The notes under the pieces were generated by a model, which worked only from the letters and a program-made list of their open reading frames with translations, was not told where the DNA came from and did not search any database. Made by a program: the position numbers and the translations under genes. A stretch of DNA of 64,000 nt from Pseudomonas sp. BP8. Lineage in GTDB: Bacteria > Pseudomonadota > Gammaproteobacteria > Pseudomonadales > Pseudomonadaceae. Below, piece after piece: positions 28,102 to 37,782 of this stretch. Position 1 is the stretch's first letter. Each line of letters starts with the position of its first letter. The stretch spans positions 1,464,001 through 1,528,000 of the forward strand of contig NZ_JAGINK010000001.1 of assembly GCF_017875955.1 (NCBI RefSeq), read 5' to 3'.

Positions 28102-29067
28102 TCAGCTGACCACGCGGCGCGGCTGTCCGGCAAAGAACGCCTGGGCGTTCTCGCTGAGCTGGCCGACGATGCGCTGGCGCGACTCCACCGCGCCCCAGGC
28201 GCTGTGCGGGGTGATGATCAGGCGCGGGATGTCGGCGGCCAGCAAGGGGTTGCCGTTGACCGGGGGCTCGACGCTGAGCACATCGGTGGCGGCGCCGCCG
28301 AGATGGCCACTGCGCAAGGCATCGGCCAGCGCTTGCTCATCGATCAGCCCGCCGCGGGCAGTGTTGACCACCAGGGCGCCGGGTTTGAGCAGTGCCAGTT
28401 CGCGGTGGCTGAGCATGTGTCGGGTCTGTTCGGTGAGCGGGCAGTGCAGGGTCAGTGCATCGACCTGCGGCAGCAATTCGTCCAGCGGCAGGCGTCCGGC
28501 GCGCGCCGGGCGACCCGGGATCTGCCCGCTCAGCACGCGCATGCCGAACGCCTCGGCCAGGCGCGCCACGGCCCCGCCCAGTTCGCCATGGCCGAGCAGA
28601 CCGAGCGTCTTGCCCTCCAGTTCGACGATGGGGAAATCCAGCAGGCAGAACTGGCTGGCCTTGGCCCACTGCCCGGCAGCCACTGCCTGGTTGTAGTCAC
28701 ACAGGCGTGTGGCCAGGGCCAGCAGCAAGGCCAAGGTGTGCTGGGCCACCGACGGCGTGCCGTAGCCCTGGCAGTTGCACACGGTGATGCCTTGGGCGCG
28801 GGCGGCCTGCAGATCGACATTATTGGTGCCGGTGGCGGCGACCAGGATCAGCTTGAGTTGCGGGTTGGCGGCCAGGGTCGCGGCATCCAGCTGGACCTTG
28901 TTGCTGATCACCGCAGTCGCGCCCTGCAGCCGCTCGACCACCTGTTCGGGATGTGTCGAGGCGTACAGTTGCAGGTGGTCGAATGGGGCTTGCAAGGGCG
29001 ACAGGTCGAGGTCACCGAGGTCGAGCGATTGATGATCGAGAAAGACGGCGCGGCGCGAGCTGGGCAT
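28102..29067 (-). CDS. D-2-hydroxyacid dehydrogenase (glycerate/hydroxypyruvate reductase-like)
   Basis: A 321-residue NAD(P)-dependent enzyme. Segments in order: VAATGTNNVDLQAA, the GHGELGGAVA nucleotide motif, NTARGGLIDEQAL with the catalytic Arg, a Glu in the DVLSVEPP region and the catalytic His in TPHSAWG. It probably interconverts hydroxypyruvate and D-glycerate, but related substrates cannot be excluded. I chose the ATG at 29067 with SD GGAG; the frame extends to 29181 without family support. Confidence 0.87.
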   Translation of the reverse strand: MPSSRRAVFLDHQSLDLGDLDLSPLQAPFDHLQLYASTHPEQVVERLQGATAVISNKVQLDAATLAANPQLKLILVAATGTNNVDLQAARAQGITVCNCQGYGTPSVAQHTLALLLALATRLCDYNQAVAAGQWAKASQFCLLDFPIVELEGKTLGLLGHGELGGAVARLAEAFGMRVLSGQIPGRPARAGRLPLDELLPQVDALTLHCPLTEQTRHMLSHRELALLKPGALVVNTARGGLIDEQALADALRSGHLGGAATDVLSVEPPVNGNPLLAADIPRLIITPHSAWGAVESRQRIVGQLSENAQAFFAGQPRRVVS

Positions 29068-29265
29068 TTGGGGCTCCGGTGGCTGGGGCAGTGTTGTGGG
29101 GTCCGCTGACAGTGGCGCAGTGTTGTAGCCAATCACCCGCTCAGTCAATGTCGCCGACGCACTCATACCTCGCCCAAGCAAATCATTCCTTCGGCTGATT
29201 TGGCTGTCACATCAGCGCTCTAGAGTAGGCGCCTGACCCCACCGTACTCGAGAAAAGGCCTACCC

Positions 29266-30948
29266 ATGTTGCAGACCCGCATCATCAAGCCCGCCGAAGG
29301 TGCCTACCAGTTCCCGCTGCTGATCAAGCGCCTGCTGTTGTCGGGCAGCCGCTATGAGAAAACCCGCGAGATCGTCTATCGCGACCAGGTCCGGCTCACT
29401 TATCCCCAACTGCTCGAACGCATCGCGCGCTTGGCCAACGTGCTGACCGAGGCCGGCGTCAAGCCAGGCGATACCGTCGCGGTCATGGACTGGGACAGCC
29501 ATCGCTACCTGGAATGCATGTTCGCCATCCCGATGATCGGCGCGGTAGTGCACACCATCAACGTGCGTCTGTCTCCCGAGCAGATCCTCTACACCATGAA
29601 CCACGCTGAGGATCGCCTGGTGCTGGTCAACAGTGATTTCGTCGGGCTTTACCAGGCCATCGCCGGGCAACTGACCACGGTCGAGAAGACCTTGCTGATC
29701 ACCGACGGCCCGGAAAAATCCGCCGAACTGCCCAACCTGGTTGGCGAGTACGAGCAACTGCTGGCCGCTGCCAGCGCGCATTACGACTTCCCCGATTTCG
29801 ACGAGAATTCGGTGGCGACCACCTTCTACACCACCGGCACCACCGGCAACCCCAAGGGCGTGTACTTCACCCATCGCCAACTGGTCCTGCACACCCTGGC
29901 CGAGTCGTCGGTGCTGGGCAGCATCGACAGCGTGCGCCTGTTGGGCAGCAACGACGTGTACATGCCGATCACGCCCATGTTCCACGTGCATGCCTGGGGC
30001 ATTCCCTACGCCGCCACCATGATGGGCATGAAGCAGGTCTACCCGGGTCGCTACGAGCCCGACATGCTGGTCAAGCTGTGGCGTGAAGAGAAGGTGACCT
30101 TCTCCCACTGCGTGCCGACCATCCTGCAGATGCTGCTCAACTGCCCGACAGCGCAAGGCCAGGACTTCGGCGGCTGGAAGGTGATCATCGGCGGCAGCGC
30201 GCTCAACCGTGGCCTCTACGAGGCGGCGCTGGCGCGAGGCATTCAGCTGACGGCAGCCTATGGCATGTCCGAGACCTGCCCGCTGATCTCGGCCGCGCAC
30301 ATCAACGAGGAACTGCAGGCCGGCAGCGACGACGAGCGCGTCACCTACCGGATCAAGGCCGGTGTGCCGGTACCGCTGGTCGAAGCGGCGATCGTCGATG
30401 GCGAGGGCCGCTTCCTCCCCGCCGATGGCGAGACCCAGGGCGAACTGGTGTTGCGCGCACCCTGGTTGTCGATGGGCTATTTCAAGGAGCCGGAGAAGAG
30501 CGAAGAGCTGTGGGCCGGCGGCTGGCTGCACACCGGCGATGTCGCCACGCTTGACGGCATGGGTTACATCGATATCCGCGACCGTATCAAGGATGTGATC
30601 AAGACCGGCGGTGAGTGGATTTCTTCGCTCGACCTCGAAGACCTGATCAGCCGCCACCCGGCCGTGCGCGAAGTGGCGGTGGTTGGCGTCGCCGACCCAC
30701 AGTGGGGCGAGCGGCCGTTTGCCCTGCTGGTGATCCGCGAAGGACAGAGCCTTGATGCACGCACGCTCAAGGATCACCTCAAGCCGTTTGTCGAAGAAGG
30801 TCACATCAATAAGTGGGCCATTCCCAGCCAGATCGCCGTTGTTACTGAAATTCCCAAGACCAGTGTCGGCAAGCTGGACAAGAAGCGCATCCGTGTCGAC
30901 ATCGTCGAGTGGCAGGCAAGCAACAGCGCCTTCCTGTCGACCCTGTAA
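29266..30948 (+). CDS. Medium/long-chain fatty acyl-CoA synthetase
   Basis: A 560-residue AMP-forming ligase activating fatty acids with ATP and CoA. The P-loop motif TTFYTTGTTGNPKGVYFTH is near residue 190. The A5 motif AYGMSETCPL and the C-terminal KTGGEWISSLDLED hinge are clear, and the catalytic Lys is in KTSVGKLDKK. It resembles AlkK-type medium-chain acyl-CoA synthetases of pseudomonads. ATG at 29266 follows a GAGAAAAGG SD. It precedes the DUF1302/DUF1329 genes by about 330 bp. Confidence 0.92.
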   Translation: MLQTRIIKPAEGAYQFPLLIKRLLLSGSRYEKTREIVYRDQVRLTYPQLLERIARLANVLTEAGVKPGDTVAVMDWDSHRYLECMFAIPMIGAVVHTINVRLSPEQILYTMNHAEDRLVLVNSDFVGLYQAIAGQLTTVEKTLLITDGPEKSAELPNLVGEYEQLLAAASAHYDFPDFDENSVATTFYTTGTTGNPKGVYFTHRQLVLHTLAESSVLGSIDSVRLLGSNDVYMPITPMFHVHAWGIPYAATMMGMKQVYPGRYEPDMLVKLWREEKVTFSHCVPTILQMLLNCPTAQGQDFGGWKVIIGGSALNRGLYEAALARGIQLTAAYGMSETCPLISAAHINEELQAGSDDERVTYRIKAGVPVPLVEAAIVDGEGRFLPADGETQGELVLRAPWLSMGYFKEPEKSEELWAGGWLHTGDVATLDGMGYIDIRDRIKDVIKTGGEWISSLDLEDLISRHPAVREVAVVGVADPQWGERPFALLVIREGQSLDARTLKDHLKPFVEEGHINKWAIPSQIAVVTEIPKTSVGKLDKKRIRVDIVEWQASNSAFLSTL

Positions 30949-31280
30949 TAATCCGTCGGGTCACCTGCGTGAGCGGCGTGACCCGCGTTGCAGAGAGGAC
31001 GGCGCCTTGTCAAACGGCAAAATTGCGCCATGCTTGAGCACTGTCAGCTCGCACACCGGACAGGATCGGGGCGGGCGGCAGGCACGGAACGCAAATCACA
31101 CTTTAGAGGGATCATGCGCCTGTGCCTGCTGGCTATAGTCGGGGCCAGGGGATTTTCAGGAATGGGGGAGGGCGATGCGTGCAACTCGCATCGTCGCGGG
31201 CGCAAGCCTGTATGCCGGTCGCTCGGGCCGTTCTTGAAAGGACTCACTGCCATAACAAAAAAGTACATGGAGTAGCGTCG
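30949..31280 (+). other. 332-bp spacer before the DUF1302 gene
   Basis: No gene or clear terminator. An in-frame extension of the DUF1302 frame back to 31122 lacks a signal peptide and is rejected. The spacer presumably holds the promoter of the DUF1302-DUF1329 operon; I cannot point to convincing -35/-10 boxes. Confidence 0.4.
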
Positions 31281-33176
31281 ATGAAATCTGCAAACCCCTT
31301 CTGGCGCCGGGCAAAACTGCCCCTTGCCGTCAGTCTTGCTTCCACGCTTGCAAGTCCCGCGTTTGCCGTCAGCTTCAACATCGGGGAAATCGAAGGTCAG
31401 TTCGATTCGTCGCTCTCGGTGGGCGCCAGTTGGTCGACGGCCAGCCCCAACAAGAACCTGATCGGGGTCAACAACGGCGGCAAGGGGCTGTCACAGACCT
31501 CCGACGATGGTCACCTGAACTTCAAGAAAGGTGAAACCTTCTCGAAGATCTTCAAGGGCATCCACGACCTTGAACTGAAGTACGGCGACACCGGCGTGTT
31601 TGTCCGGGGCAAGTACTGGTACGACTTCGAACTCAAGGACGAAAGCCGCCAGTTCAAGGACATCAGCGACTCCAACCGCAAGGAAGGTGCGCAGTCGTCG
31701 GGTGCAGAACTGCTCGATGCATTCGTCTACCACAACTACAACATTGCGGACATGCCGGGCACCGTGCGCCTGGGCAAGCAAGTGATCAGCTGGGGTGAAA
31801 GTACCTTCATCGGTGGTGGCATCAACTCGGTCAACCCGATCGACGTGGCCGCGTTCCGCCGGCCTGGCGCCGAGATCAAGGAAGGCCTGATCCCGGTCAA
31901 CATGTTCTACATCTCGCAAAGCCTGACGGACAATCTGTCGGCCGAGGCCTTCTACCAGATCGAGTGGGACCAGACGGTCGTCGACAACTGCGGCACGTTC
32001 TTCTCCCAGCCGGACATCATCGCCGACGGTTGCACCGACAACCTGCGCGTACTCAACAGCAGCCGCACCCTCAACGCATTGCCGCCAGTCGCCCAGGGCG
32101 TGCTGGCCGCACGCGGCGTGGACTACAACGAGGAAGGCGTGCTGGTGCGCCGCGGGGCAGACCGCGATGCCCGCGACAGTGGCCAGTTCGGGGTTGCCTT
32201 GCGCTACATGTTCGAACCACTGGACACCGAATTCGGTGCCTACTTCATGAACTACCACAGCCGTGCGCCGATCTTCAGCGCCACCGGTGCTGCGCCATCG
32301 GTGTTCGGCGGCCTGGCTGGCTTGCCGCCCGCGCTGCAGGGGCTGGCGCCACTGATCGTGGCAGGCAACTCGGAGTACTTCGTGGAATACCCCGAAGACA
32401 TCCGTCTGTATGGCTTGAGTTTCTCCACCACGCTGCCCACCGGTACCGCGTGGAGCGGTGAGATCAGCTACCGGCCCAATGCGCCGGTACAGCTGAACTC
32501 TACCGACATCCTGTTCGCCGGTGTCCGCCCGATCGGCGGCGCATTGACCAACGCCTCGTTGCTGACCGGTACCCCAGGGCAGGACCTGCACGGTTACCGG
32601 CGCAAGGAAATCACCCAGTTCCAGACCACCTTGACGCACTTCTTCGACCAAGTGATGGGCGCCAGCCGCGTCACCGTGGTAGGTGAACTGGGCGTAACCC
32701 ACGTGGGCGGCCTGGAAAGCGCCCGTGATGTTCGCTATGGCCGTGACCCGGTCTATGGTCCTGGGCCGTTGCCGGCTACTGGCGGTGCGGATACCTGCAT
32801 GGCGCTCAACAACAGCACGATCAACGGCGCCGGTGCCGGTGCTTCCACTGCCAACCTCAGCCGCAACTGCGAAAACGACGGTTACACCACCAGCACTTCC
32901 TGGGGCTATCGCACCCGGGTGATCTGGGACTATCCGGATGTGTTCGCCGGGGTCAACCTCAAGCCCAACGTGGCCTGGTCGCATGACGTCTCAGGTTATT
33001 CGCCAGGCCCTGGCGGCAACTTCGAGGAAGGCCGCAAGGCAATCAGCCTGGGCCTCGACGCCGAGTACCAGAACACCTATACGGCGAGCCTGTCGTACAC
33101 CAACTTCTTCGATGGCAAGTACACCACGGTGGATGATCGCGACTTCGTTGCGCTCAGCTTCGGCGTGAACTTCTAA
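31281..33176 (+). CDS. DUF1302 outer-membrane protein
   Basis: A 631-residue exported protein with signal peptide MKSANPFWRRAKLPLAVSLA...SPAFA (cleavage about residue 29). The mature part is rich in alternating aromatic/Gly strands and ends in a Phe (FVALSFGVNF), as in outer-membrane beta-barrels. RLGKQVISWGESTF is typical of DUF1302. The family pairs with DUF1329 and is often found near lipid or steroid degradation genes. GGAG lies nine bases before the ATG at 31281. It probably acts in uptake or export of a hydrophobic compound. Confidence 0.87.
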   Translation: MKSANPFWRRAKLPLAVSLASTLASPAFAVSFNIGEIEGQFDSSLSVGASWSTASPNKNLIGVNNGGKGLSQTSDDGHLNFKKGETFSKIFKGIHDLELKYGDTGVFVRGKYWYDFELKDESRQFKDISDSNRKEGAQSSGAELLDAFVYHNYNIADMPGTVRLGKQVISWGESTFIGGGINSVNPIDVAAFRRPGAEIKEGLIPVNMFYISQSLTDNLSAEAFYQIEWDQTVVDNCGTFFSQPDIIADGCTDNLRVLNSSRTLNALPPVAQGVLAARGVDYNEEGVLVRRGADRDARDSGQFGVALRYMFEPLDTEFGAYFMNYHSRAPIFSATGAAPSVFGGLAGLPPALQGLAPLIVAGNSEYFVEYPEDIRLYGLSFSTTLPTGTAWSGEISYRPNAPVQLNSTDILFAGVRPIGGALTNASLLTGTPGQDLHGYRRKEITQFQTTLTHFFDQVMGASRVTVVGELGVTHVGGLESARDVRYGRDPVYGPGPLPATGGADTCMALNNSTINGAGAGASTANLSRNCENDGYTTSTSWGYRTRVIWDYPDVFAGVNLKPNVAWSHDVSGYSPGPGGNFEEGRKAISLGLDAEYQNTYTASLSYTNFFDGKYTTVDDRDFVALSFGVNF

Positions 33177-33202
33177 GCACTTTGATCCAGGACGACATCA
33201 GA

Positions 33203-34567
33203 ATGAACAAGACCAGAAGTCTGCTGAAGGCCGGTGTATTGGGCATGTCCCTGCTGGCGACCAGCGTCATGGCTGCGGTTTCCGCTGACGAGGCGGCCAA
33301 GCTGGGCAGTACCCTGACACCGATGGGCGCGGAGAAGGCCGGTAACGCCGATGGCTCGATCACGGCGTGGCAGCCGCTGTCGAAAACCGCTGGCAGCGTC
33401 GACGGCAAAGGTTTTCTCTCCGATCCGTATGGCAGTGAGAAACCGAAGTTCACCATCACCGCGCAGAACGTCGAGCAGTACAAGGACAAACTCTCGCCCG
33501 GGCAGTTGGCGATGTTCAAGCGCTATCCGGAGACCTACAAGATCCCGGTGTACCCGACCCATCGGGGTTCGACCGTGCCTGATTCGGTGTTTGCCGCGAT
33601 CAAGCAGAACGCCACCAAGACCACCCTGGTCGAAGGCGGCAACGGCCTGAACGACTTCCAGACTGCGATCCCGTTCCCGATTCCCAAGAGCGGCGTCGAG
33701 GTGATCTGGAACCACATCACCCGCTACCGTGGCGGCAGTGTGACCCGCCTGGTGACCCAGGCCACACCGCAACAGAACGGCTCCTACAGCCTGGTCAACT
33801 TCCAGGACCAGTTCGTCTTCCGTGACCGGATGAAGGACTTCGACCCCGCCAACCCGGGCAACGTCCTGTTCTACTTCAAGCAGAAGGTCACCGCGCCAGC
33901 GCGTCTGGCCGGCACCGTCCTGCTGGTGCACGAGACCCTCGACCAGGTCAAGGAGCCGCGCAAGGCGTGGATCTATAACGCTGGCCAGCGTCGGGTGCGC
34001 CAAGCGCCACAGGTGTCCTACGATGGCCCGGGTACCGCAGCCGACGGCCTGCGGACCTCGGACAACCTGGACATGTACAACGGCGCGCCAGACCGTTACG
34101 ACTGGAAGCTGGAAGGCAAGAAGGAGCTGTTCATCGCGTCCAACAGCTACAAGCTCGATTCACCTTCGCTGAAATATGCCGACATCCTCAAGGCCGGCCA
34201 CATCAACCAGGACCTGACCCGCTACGAGCTGCGCCGTGTATGGCATGTGGTCGCGACCCTCAAGCCTGGGCAGCGGCACATCTACGCCAAGCGTGACTTC
34301 TACATCGACGAGGACACCTGGCAGGCTTCCGTGATCGACCAGTACGACGGTCGCGGGCAACTGTGGCGCGTGTCCGAGGCGCATGCGCAGGACTACTACA
34401 ACAACCAGGTGCCGTGGTACACCCTGGAAGCGATCTACGACCTGCAGTCCGGTCGTTACCTCGCCCTGGGCATGAAGAACGAGGAGAAGCGTGCCTACGA
34501 CTTCGGCTTCACGGCCACCAAGAGCGATTTCCAGCCCGCTGCGCTGCGCCAGGACGGTGTGCGCTGA
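33203..34567 (+). CDS. DUF1329 (LolB-like fold) periplasmic protein
   Basis: A 454-residue exported protein with signal MNKTRSLLKAGVLGMSLLATSVMA. The body contains LTPMGAEKAGNADGSITAW, RRVRQAPQVSYDGPG and RHIYAKRDFYIDEDTW, all typical of DUF1329. The family has an outer-membrane lipoprotein sorting-like fold. It follows the DUF1302 gene by 26 bp and the two certainly work together. A terminator follows. Confidence 0.88.
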   Translation: MNKTRSLLKAGVLGMSLLATSVMAAVSADEAAKLGSTLTPMGAEKAGNADGSITAWQPLSKTAGSVDGKGFLSDPYGSEKPKFTITAQNVEQYKDKLSPGQLAMFKRYPETYKIPVYPTHRGSTVPDSVFAAIKQNATKTTLVEGGNGLNDFQTAIPFPIPKSGVEVIWNHITRYRGGSVTRLVTQATPQQNGSYSLVNFQDQFVFRDRMKDFDPANPGNVLFYFKQKVTAPARLAGTVLLVHETLDQVKEPRKAWIYNAGQRRVRQAPQVSYDGPGTAADGLRTSDNLDMYNGAPDRYDWKLEGKKELFIASNSYKLDSPSLKYADILKAGHINQDLTRYELRRVWHVVATLKPGQRHIYAKRDFYIDEDTWQASVIDQYDGRGQLWRVSEAHAQDYYNNQVPWYTLEAIYDLQSGRYLALGMKNEEKRAYDFGFTATKSDFQPAALRQDGVR

Positions 34568-34600
34568 TCTGACAGATGTGAAACTCGTGTGACTCCCGAG

Positions 34601-34625
34601 ACGCCCCGGTTAGCCGGGGCGTTTT
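34601..34625 (+). terminator. Rho-independent terminator after the DUF1329 gene
   Basis: ACGCCCCGG-TTAG-CCGGGGCGT followed by TTT. Confidence 0.85.
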
Positions 34626-34660
34626 CGTTACGGCGGTGCATGGCACCGGCTGTGCCGGTG

Positions 34661-34736
34661 TTCGCGGGGCAAGCCCGCTCCTACAGTTTCAACTGTGGCC
34701 CCCGCAGACCCTGTAGGAGCGGGCTTGCCCCGCGAA
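34661..34736. repeat. REP inverted pair (REPIN)
   Basis: TTCGCGGGGCAAGCCCGCTC and its inverse ending at 34736, with a 24-base spacer. Lies between the DUF1329 terminator and the LuxR-type regulator gene. Confidence 0.9.
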
Positions 34737-34910
34737 GAGGGCGTCCCTGAAACGGCGCGATTCGTCTCACTCCCGTCAATCAGTGCTGTTTCTTTTTGTC
34801 GTAGTCTTTTTCACGATTAACGCGCCCATCATCTTCAAATGCGCCGAGATACCCGCTAGTCTCGGAAGTCATCCGTACCGCCGAAGTCTTCCCCTTAGAA
34901 CGAGCCGGCC

Positions 34911-37628
34911 ATGACAGATCTGTCCCGTATGCATGGATTCGCCAGTCAGGCCCTCGGCCTGCTGGACGGGCGTTTCTTTCGGCCACCTTTGCCGGACGGT
35001 CATGTCGCGCGCCCGCGTTTGTGCCAGCGACTGCAGGCTGGCCTGGGAGGCCGGCTGTTACTGGTCAACGCGCCGGCAGGCTTCGGCAAAAGCTCCTTGG
35101 CCATCGAATTCTGTGAGTCGCTACCTGATCACTGGCGCAGCCTCTGGCTCGGCCTGAGCCAACGCGATGCTGATCCCGGACGTTTCCTCGAGCGCCTGCT
35201 GGAAGGGCTGCAGCAGTACTGCCCGGCCTTGGGTGGGCAGGCCATGGGGCTGTTGAAGATGCGTCAGCGTCATCAACCGTTCGCTTTCGAAGAGTGGATC
35301 GATGGCTTGCTCGACGAGCTCGCCCTCTACCTGCAAGCCGACACACCCTTGCTGCTGATACTCGACGATTACCACCTGGCCCAAGGCGCGGTGCTTGACC
35401 GTTGCCTGCAATTCTTCCTCAACCACTTGCCGCCTGGCATCGTGCTGATGATCACCAGCCGCCAGCGCCCTGACTGGCATCTGGCGCGACTGCGTCTGTC
35501 GCGCCAGCTGAGCGAACTCAACGAACAGGACCTGCGCCTCACCGCCGATGAAGCGCTGGCCGTGATTGGTCGGCAGCCGACCGGTTTGCGCGGTCAGGCG
35601 CTGGACAACCTGATCCAGCGCAGCGACGGTTGGGTCGCCGGCTTGCGCTTCTGGCAACTGGCCGCCAGCGAGTCGGGTGACGAGCATGCCTTGCCGCAGG
35701 CGCTACACGGTGGCGAAGGCCTCATCCGTGATTACCTGCTGGAAGAAGTCATCGATATCCTGCCGGCCGAGGTGCAGGCGTTTCTGTTCGATACCGCCTG
35801 CCAGGAGCGCTTCTGTGCCGATCTGTGCGACGCCCTGCGCGCGCGTCAGGACAGCGCCGCAATCCTGCGTTACCTGCAAGCCCATCAGGTCTTCCTGGTA
35901 CCGCTCGACGAGCACGGCCACTGGTACCGCTATCACCATCTGTTTTCCGACCTGCTACGCAGTCGCCAGGCCAGCGAGCCCCTGGCGGGCCTGCACCTGC
36001 GTGCCTGCCGCTGGTTCGAACGCCAGGGCCTGCTCGACGAAGCGGTGGAGCAGGCCCTGCGCGCCGGACACCTGAACGTTGCAGCCGACCTGGTGCAGAG
36101 CCTGTCAGAGGAGCAGTTGCTCGCCGAGCAGAACGTCGGCATGTTGCTGCGCTGGAAGATGGACCTGCCCGACAGCCTGCTGATCAGCACCCCGCGCCTG
36201 ATCGTGCTGTACAGCTGGGCCTTGGGCCTGGCCTGCCAGCTGGATGCGGCCGAAGAGCTGGCGGCTCATCTCAGCCGCTTCCTGCCGGCGCCGTCGGCCA
36301 CCGCGCAAAAATCCATGCTGGCCCAGTGGCTGGCCTTGAGTGGGGTGATTGCACGCGGCCGAGGCGATCGCCAGAAGACCCTCAACTACTGCATCGAGGC
36401 CCTGCAGAGCCTGCCGAACAAGCGCTACGGCCAGCGTCTGGTATGCCTGTCGACCTTGTCCAACCTGGCCGTTGCCGATGCCGATTTCTGGCGTGCGCGC
36501 GGTTGGAACCGCGAGGCCCTCGAGCTGGCGCAGCGGGTCGGCAATCCGCTGTTCGAAGCCTTGGCTCATTACGACCGGGCGCGCGTGCTGCATGCCCGTG
36601 GCGAAATTCAGCGTGCGCTCGACGAGGTGCGCCAGGGCCTGCAGCGCTTGCAGGGGCTTTCGGCGCAGCGCCTCTATGCTGTGCGCGCCCGGCTGACACT
36701 GTATGAAGGCTACCTGCTGGCTGCGCAGCTGCAACCTGGCCAAGGGCGTGCACGCTTGCGCGCCGGACTCAGTGAGGCGCGTGCCTGCCGCGACATCAGC
36801 GTGCTGATCGGCCACTGCGTAATCGCCTCGCTCGACGGCCGTGAAGGGCAGTTTGCCGAAGCCTTTGCAGAGCTCGCCGAAGCCGAGCGCTTGATGCACA
36901 TCTGGGATGTCCCGCCGATCTTCTACCTGGCCATGATCACCTTGGTGAAGTGCGAGCTGTGGCTGGCGCAAGGCCGCACTGACCTCGCCGAGTCCTGGCT
37001 GTTGCGTCTGGGGCAAACCTACGGTGGCGCTCAGCCTGCGGCGGCGCCGGAGTTTCATCCCTTGCTGGCGTTGCACATCGAGCTGCAGCAGGCACTGCTT
37101 GATCAGGTGCTCGGGCGCACGCAGGAGGCCACCGCACGTCTGCAAGACCTGGTCGAGCGCGGCCAGGCCAGCGGTGGGCAGATGCTGGTGGTCAGCGCTG
37201 CTTGCCAGTGGATTACCCTGTTGCTTGGCGAGGGGCGTGAGCAACTCGCCGCCGGCCTGCTGCCCAAGGCCTTGCAAGCAGCGCAAGGCGGCGCCCTGCA
37301 AGCCTTTCAAAAGCTGATCGAAGAGCAGCCGGTGTGGTTGCGCGAACAGTTGTCGCAGCGCAGCAGTTGCCCGGTTCAGACTGAACTGCTGGCGCGTCTG
37401 CCACAGCCGCAAGCCAGCACCAGCGGTAGTGGCGAGGCCTTGAGTGGGCGGGAGTTGGCGGTGCTCGACCTGATCGCCCAGGGCTGCTCGAACCAGCAGA
37501 TCAGCGAGCGCTTGTTCATCTCCCTGCACACCGTCAAGACCCACGCCAGTCACATCAACAGCAAACTTGGCGTCGAGCGGCGTACCCAAGCGGTGGCCAA
37601 GGCCAAATCACTGGGCTTGCTGGTTTAA
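34911..37628 (+). CDS. MalT-type large LuxR-family (LAL) transcriptional regulator
   Basis: A 905-residue ATP-dependent activator. A Walker A motif APAGFGKSS lies at about residues 54-62 and a Walker B LLLILDDYH around residue 145. A long helical TPR-like middle follows. The C-terminal HTH_LuxR (LSGRELAVLDLIAQGCSNQQ and ISLHTVKTHASHINSKLG) spans about residues 840-900. LAL proteins sense small ligands and activate nearby operons. Same direction as and downstream of the acyl-CoA ligase/DUF1302/DUF1329 set, the likely target; that link is inference. ATG at 34911. Confidence 0.9.
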   Translation: MTDLSRMHGFASQALGLLDGRFFRPPLPDGHVARPRLCQRLQAGLGGRLLLVNAPAGFGKSSLAIEFCESLPDHWRSLWLGLSQRDADPGRFLERLLEGLQQYCPALGGQAMGLLKMRQRHQPFAFEEWIDGLLDELALYLQADTPLLLILDDYHLAQGAVLDRCLQFFLNHLPPGIVLMITSRQRPDWHLARLRLSRQLSELNEQDLRLTADEALAVIGRQPTGLRGQALDNLIQRSDGWVAGLRFWQLAASESGDEHALPQALHGGEGLIRDYLLEEVIDILPAEVQAFLFDTACQERFCADLCDALRARQDSAAILRYLQAHQVFLVPLDEHGHWYRYHHLFSDLLRSRQASEPLAGLHLRACRWFERQGLLDEAVEQALRAGHLNVAADLVQSLSEEQLLAEQNVGMLLRWKMDLPDSLLISTPRLIVLYSWALGLACQLDAAEELAAHLSRFLPAPSATAQKSMLAQWLALSGVIARGRGDRQKTLNYCIEALQSLPNKRYGQRLVCLSTLSNLAVADADFWRARGWNREALELAQRVGNPLFEALAHYDRARVLHARGEIQRALDEVRQGLQRLQGLSAQRLYAVRARLTLYEGYLLAAQLQPGQGRARLRAGLSEARACRDISVLIGHCVIASLDGREGQFAEAFAELAEAERLMHIWDVPPIFYLAMITLVKCELWLAQGRTDLAESWLLRLGQTYGGAQPAAAPEFHPLLALHIELQQALLDQVLGRTQEATARLQDLVERGQASGGQMLVVSAACQWITLLLGEGREQLAAGLLPKALQAAQGGALQAFQKLIEEQPVWLREQLSQRSSCPVQTELLARLPQPQASTSGSGEALSGRELAVLDLIAQGCSNQQISERLFISLHTVKTHASHINSKLGVERRTQAVAKAKSLGLLV

Positions 37629-37782
37629 CCCTGGCGGCGTCATGCTACAAGGGTGGCTTATAGCCATGGTTGTGCACATATCTTCATGGGGCTCATCTTT
37701 TTCGCCGCCCTGCCGATACAAGACTCGGCGGCATGCATCGCCGCACGCCATTCTCCAACCACTCCCAATAAGGGTCGTGTTG

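Noticed and set aside
29260..30804. A 514-codon open frame antisense to the acyl-CoA synthetase
   Set aside because: Shadow of a clearly assigned AMP-forming ligase gene.
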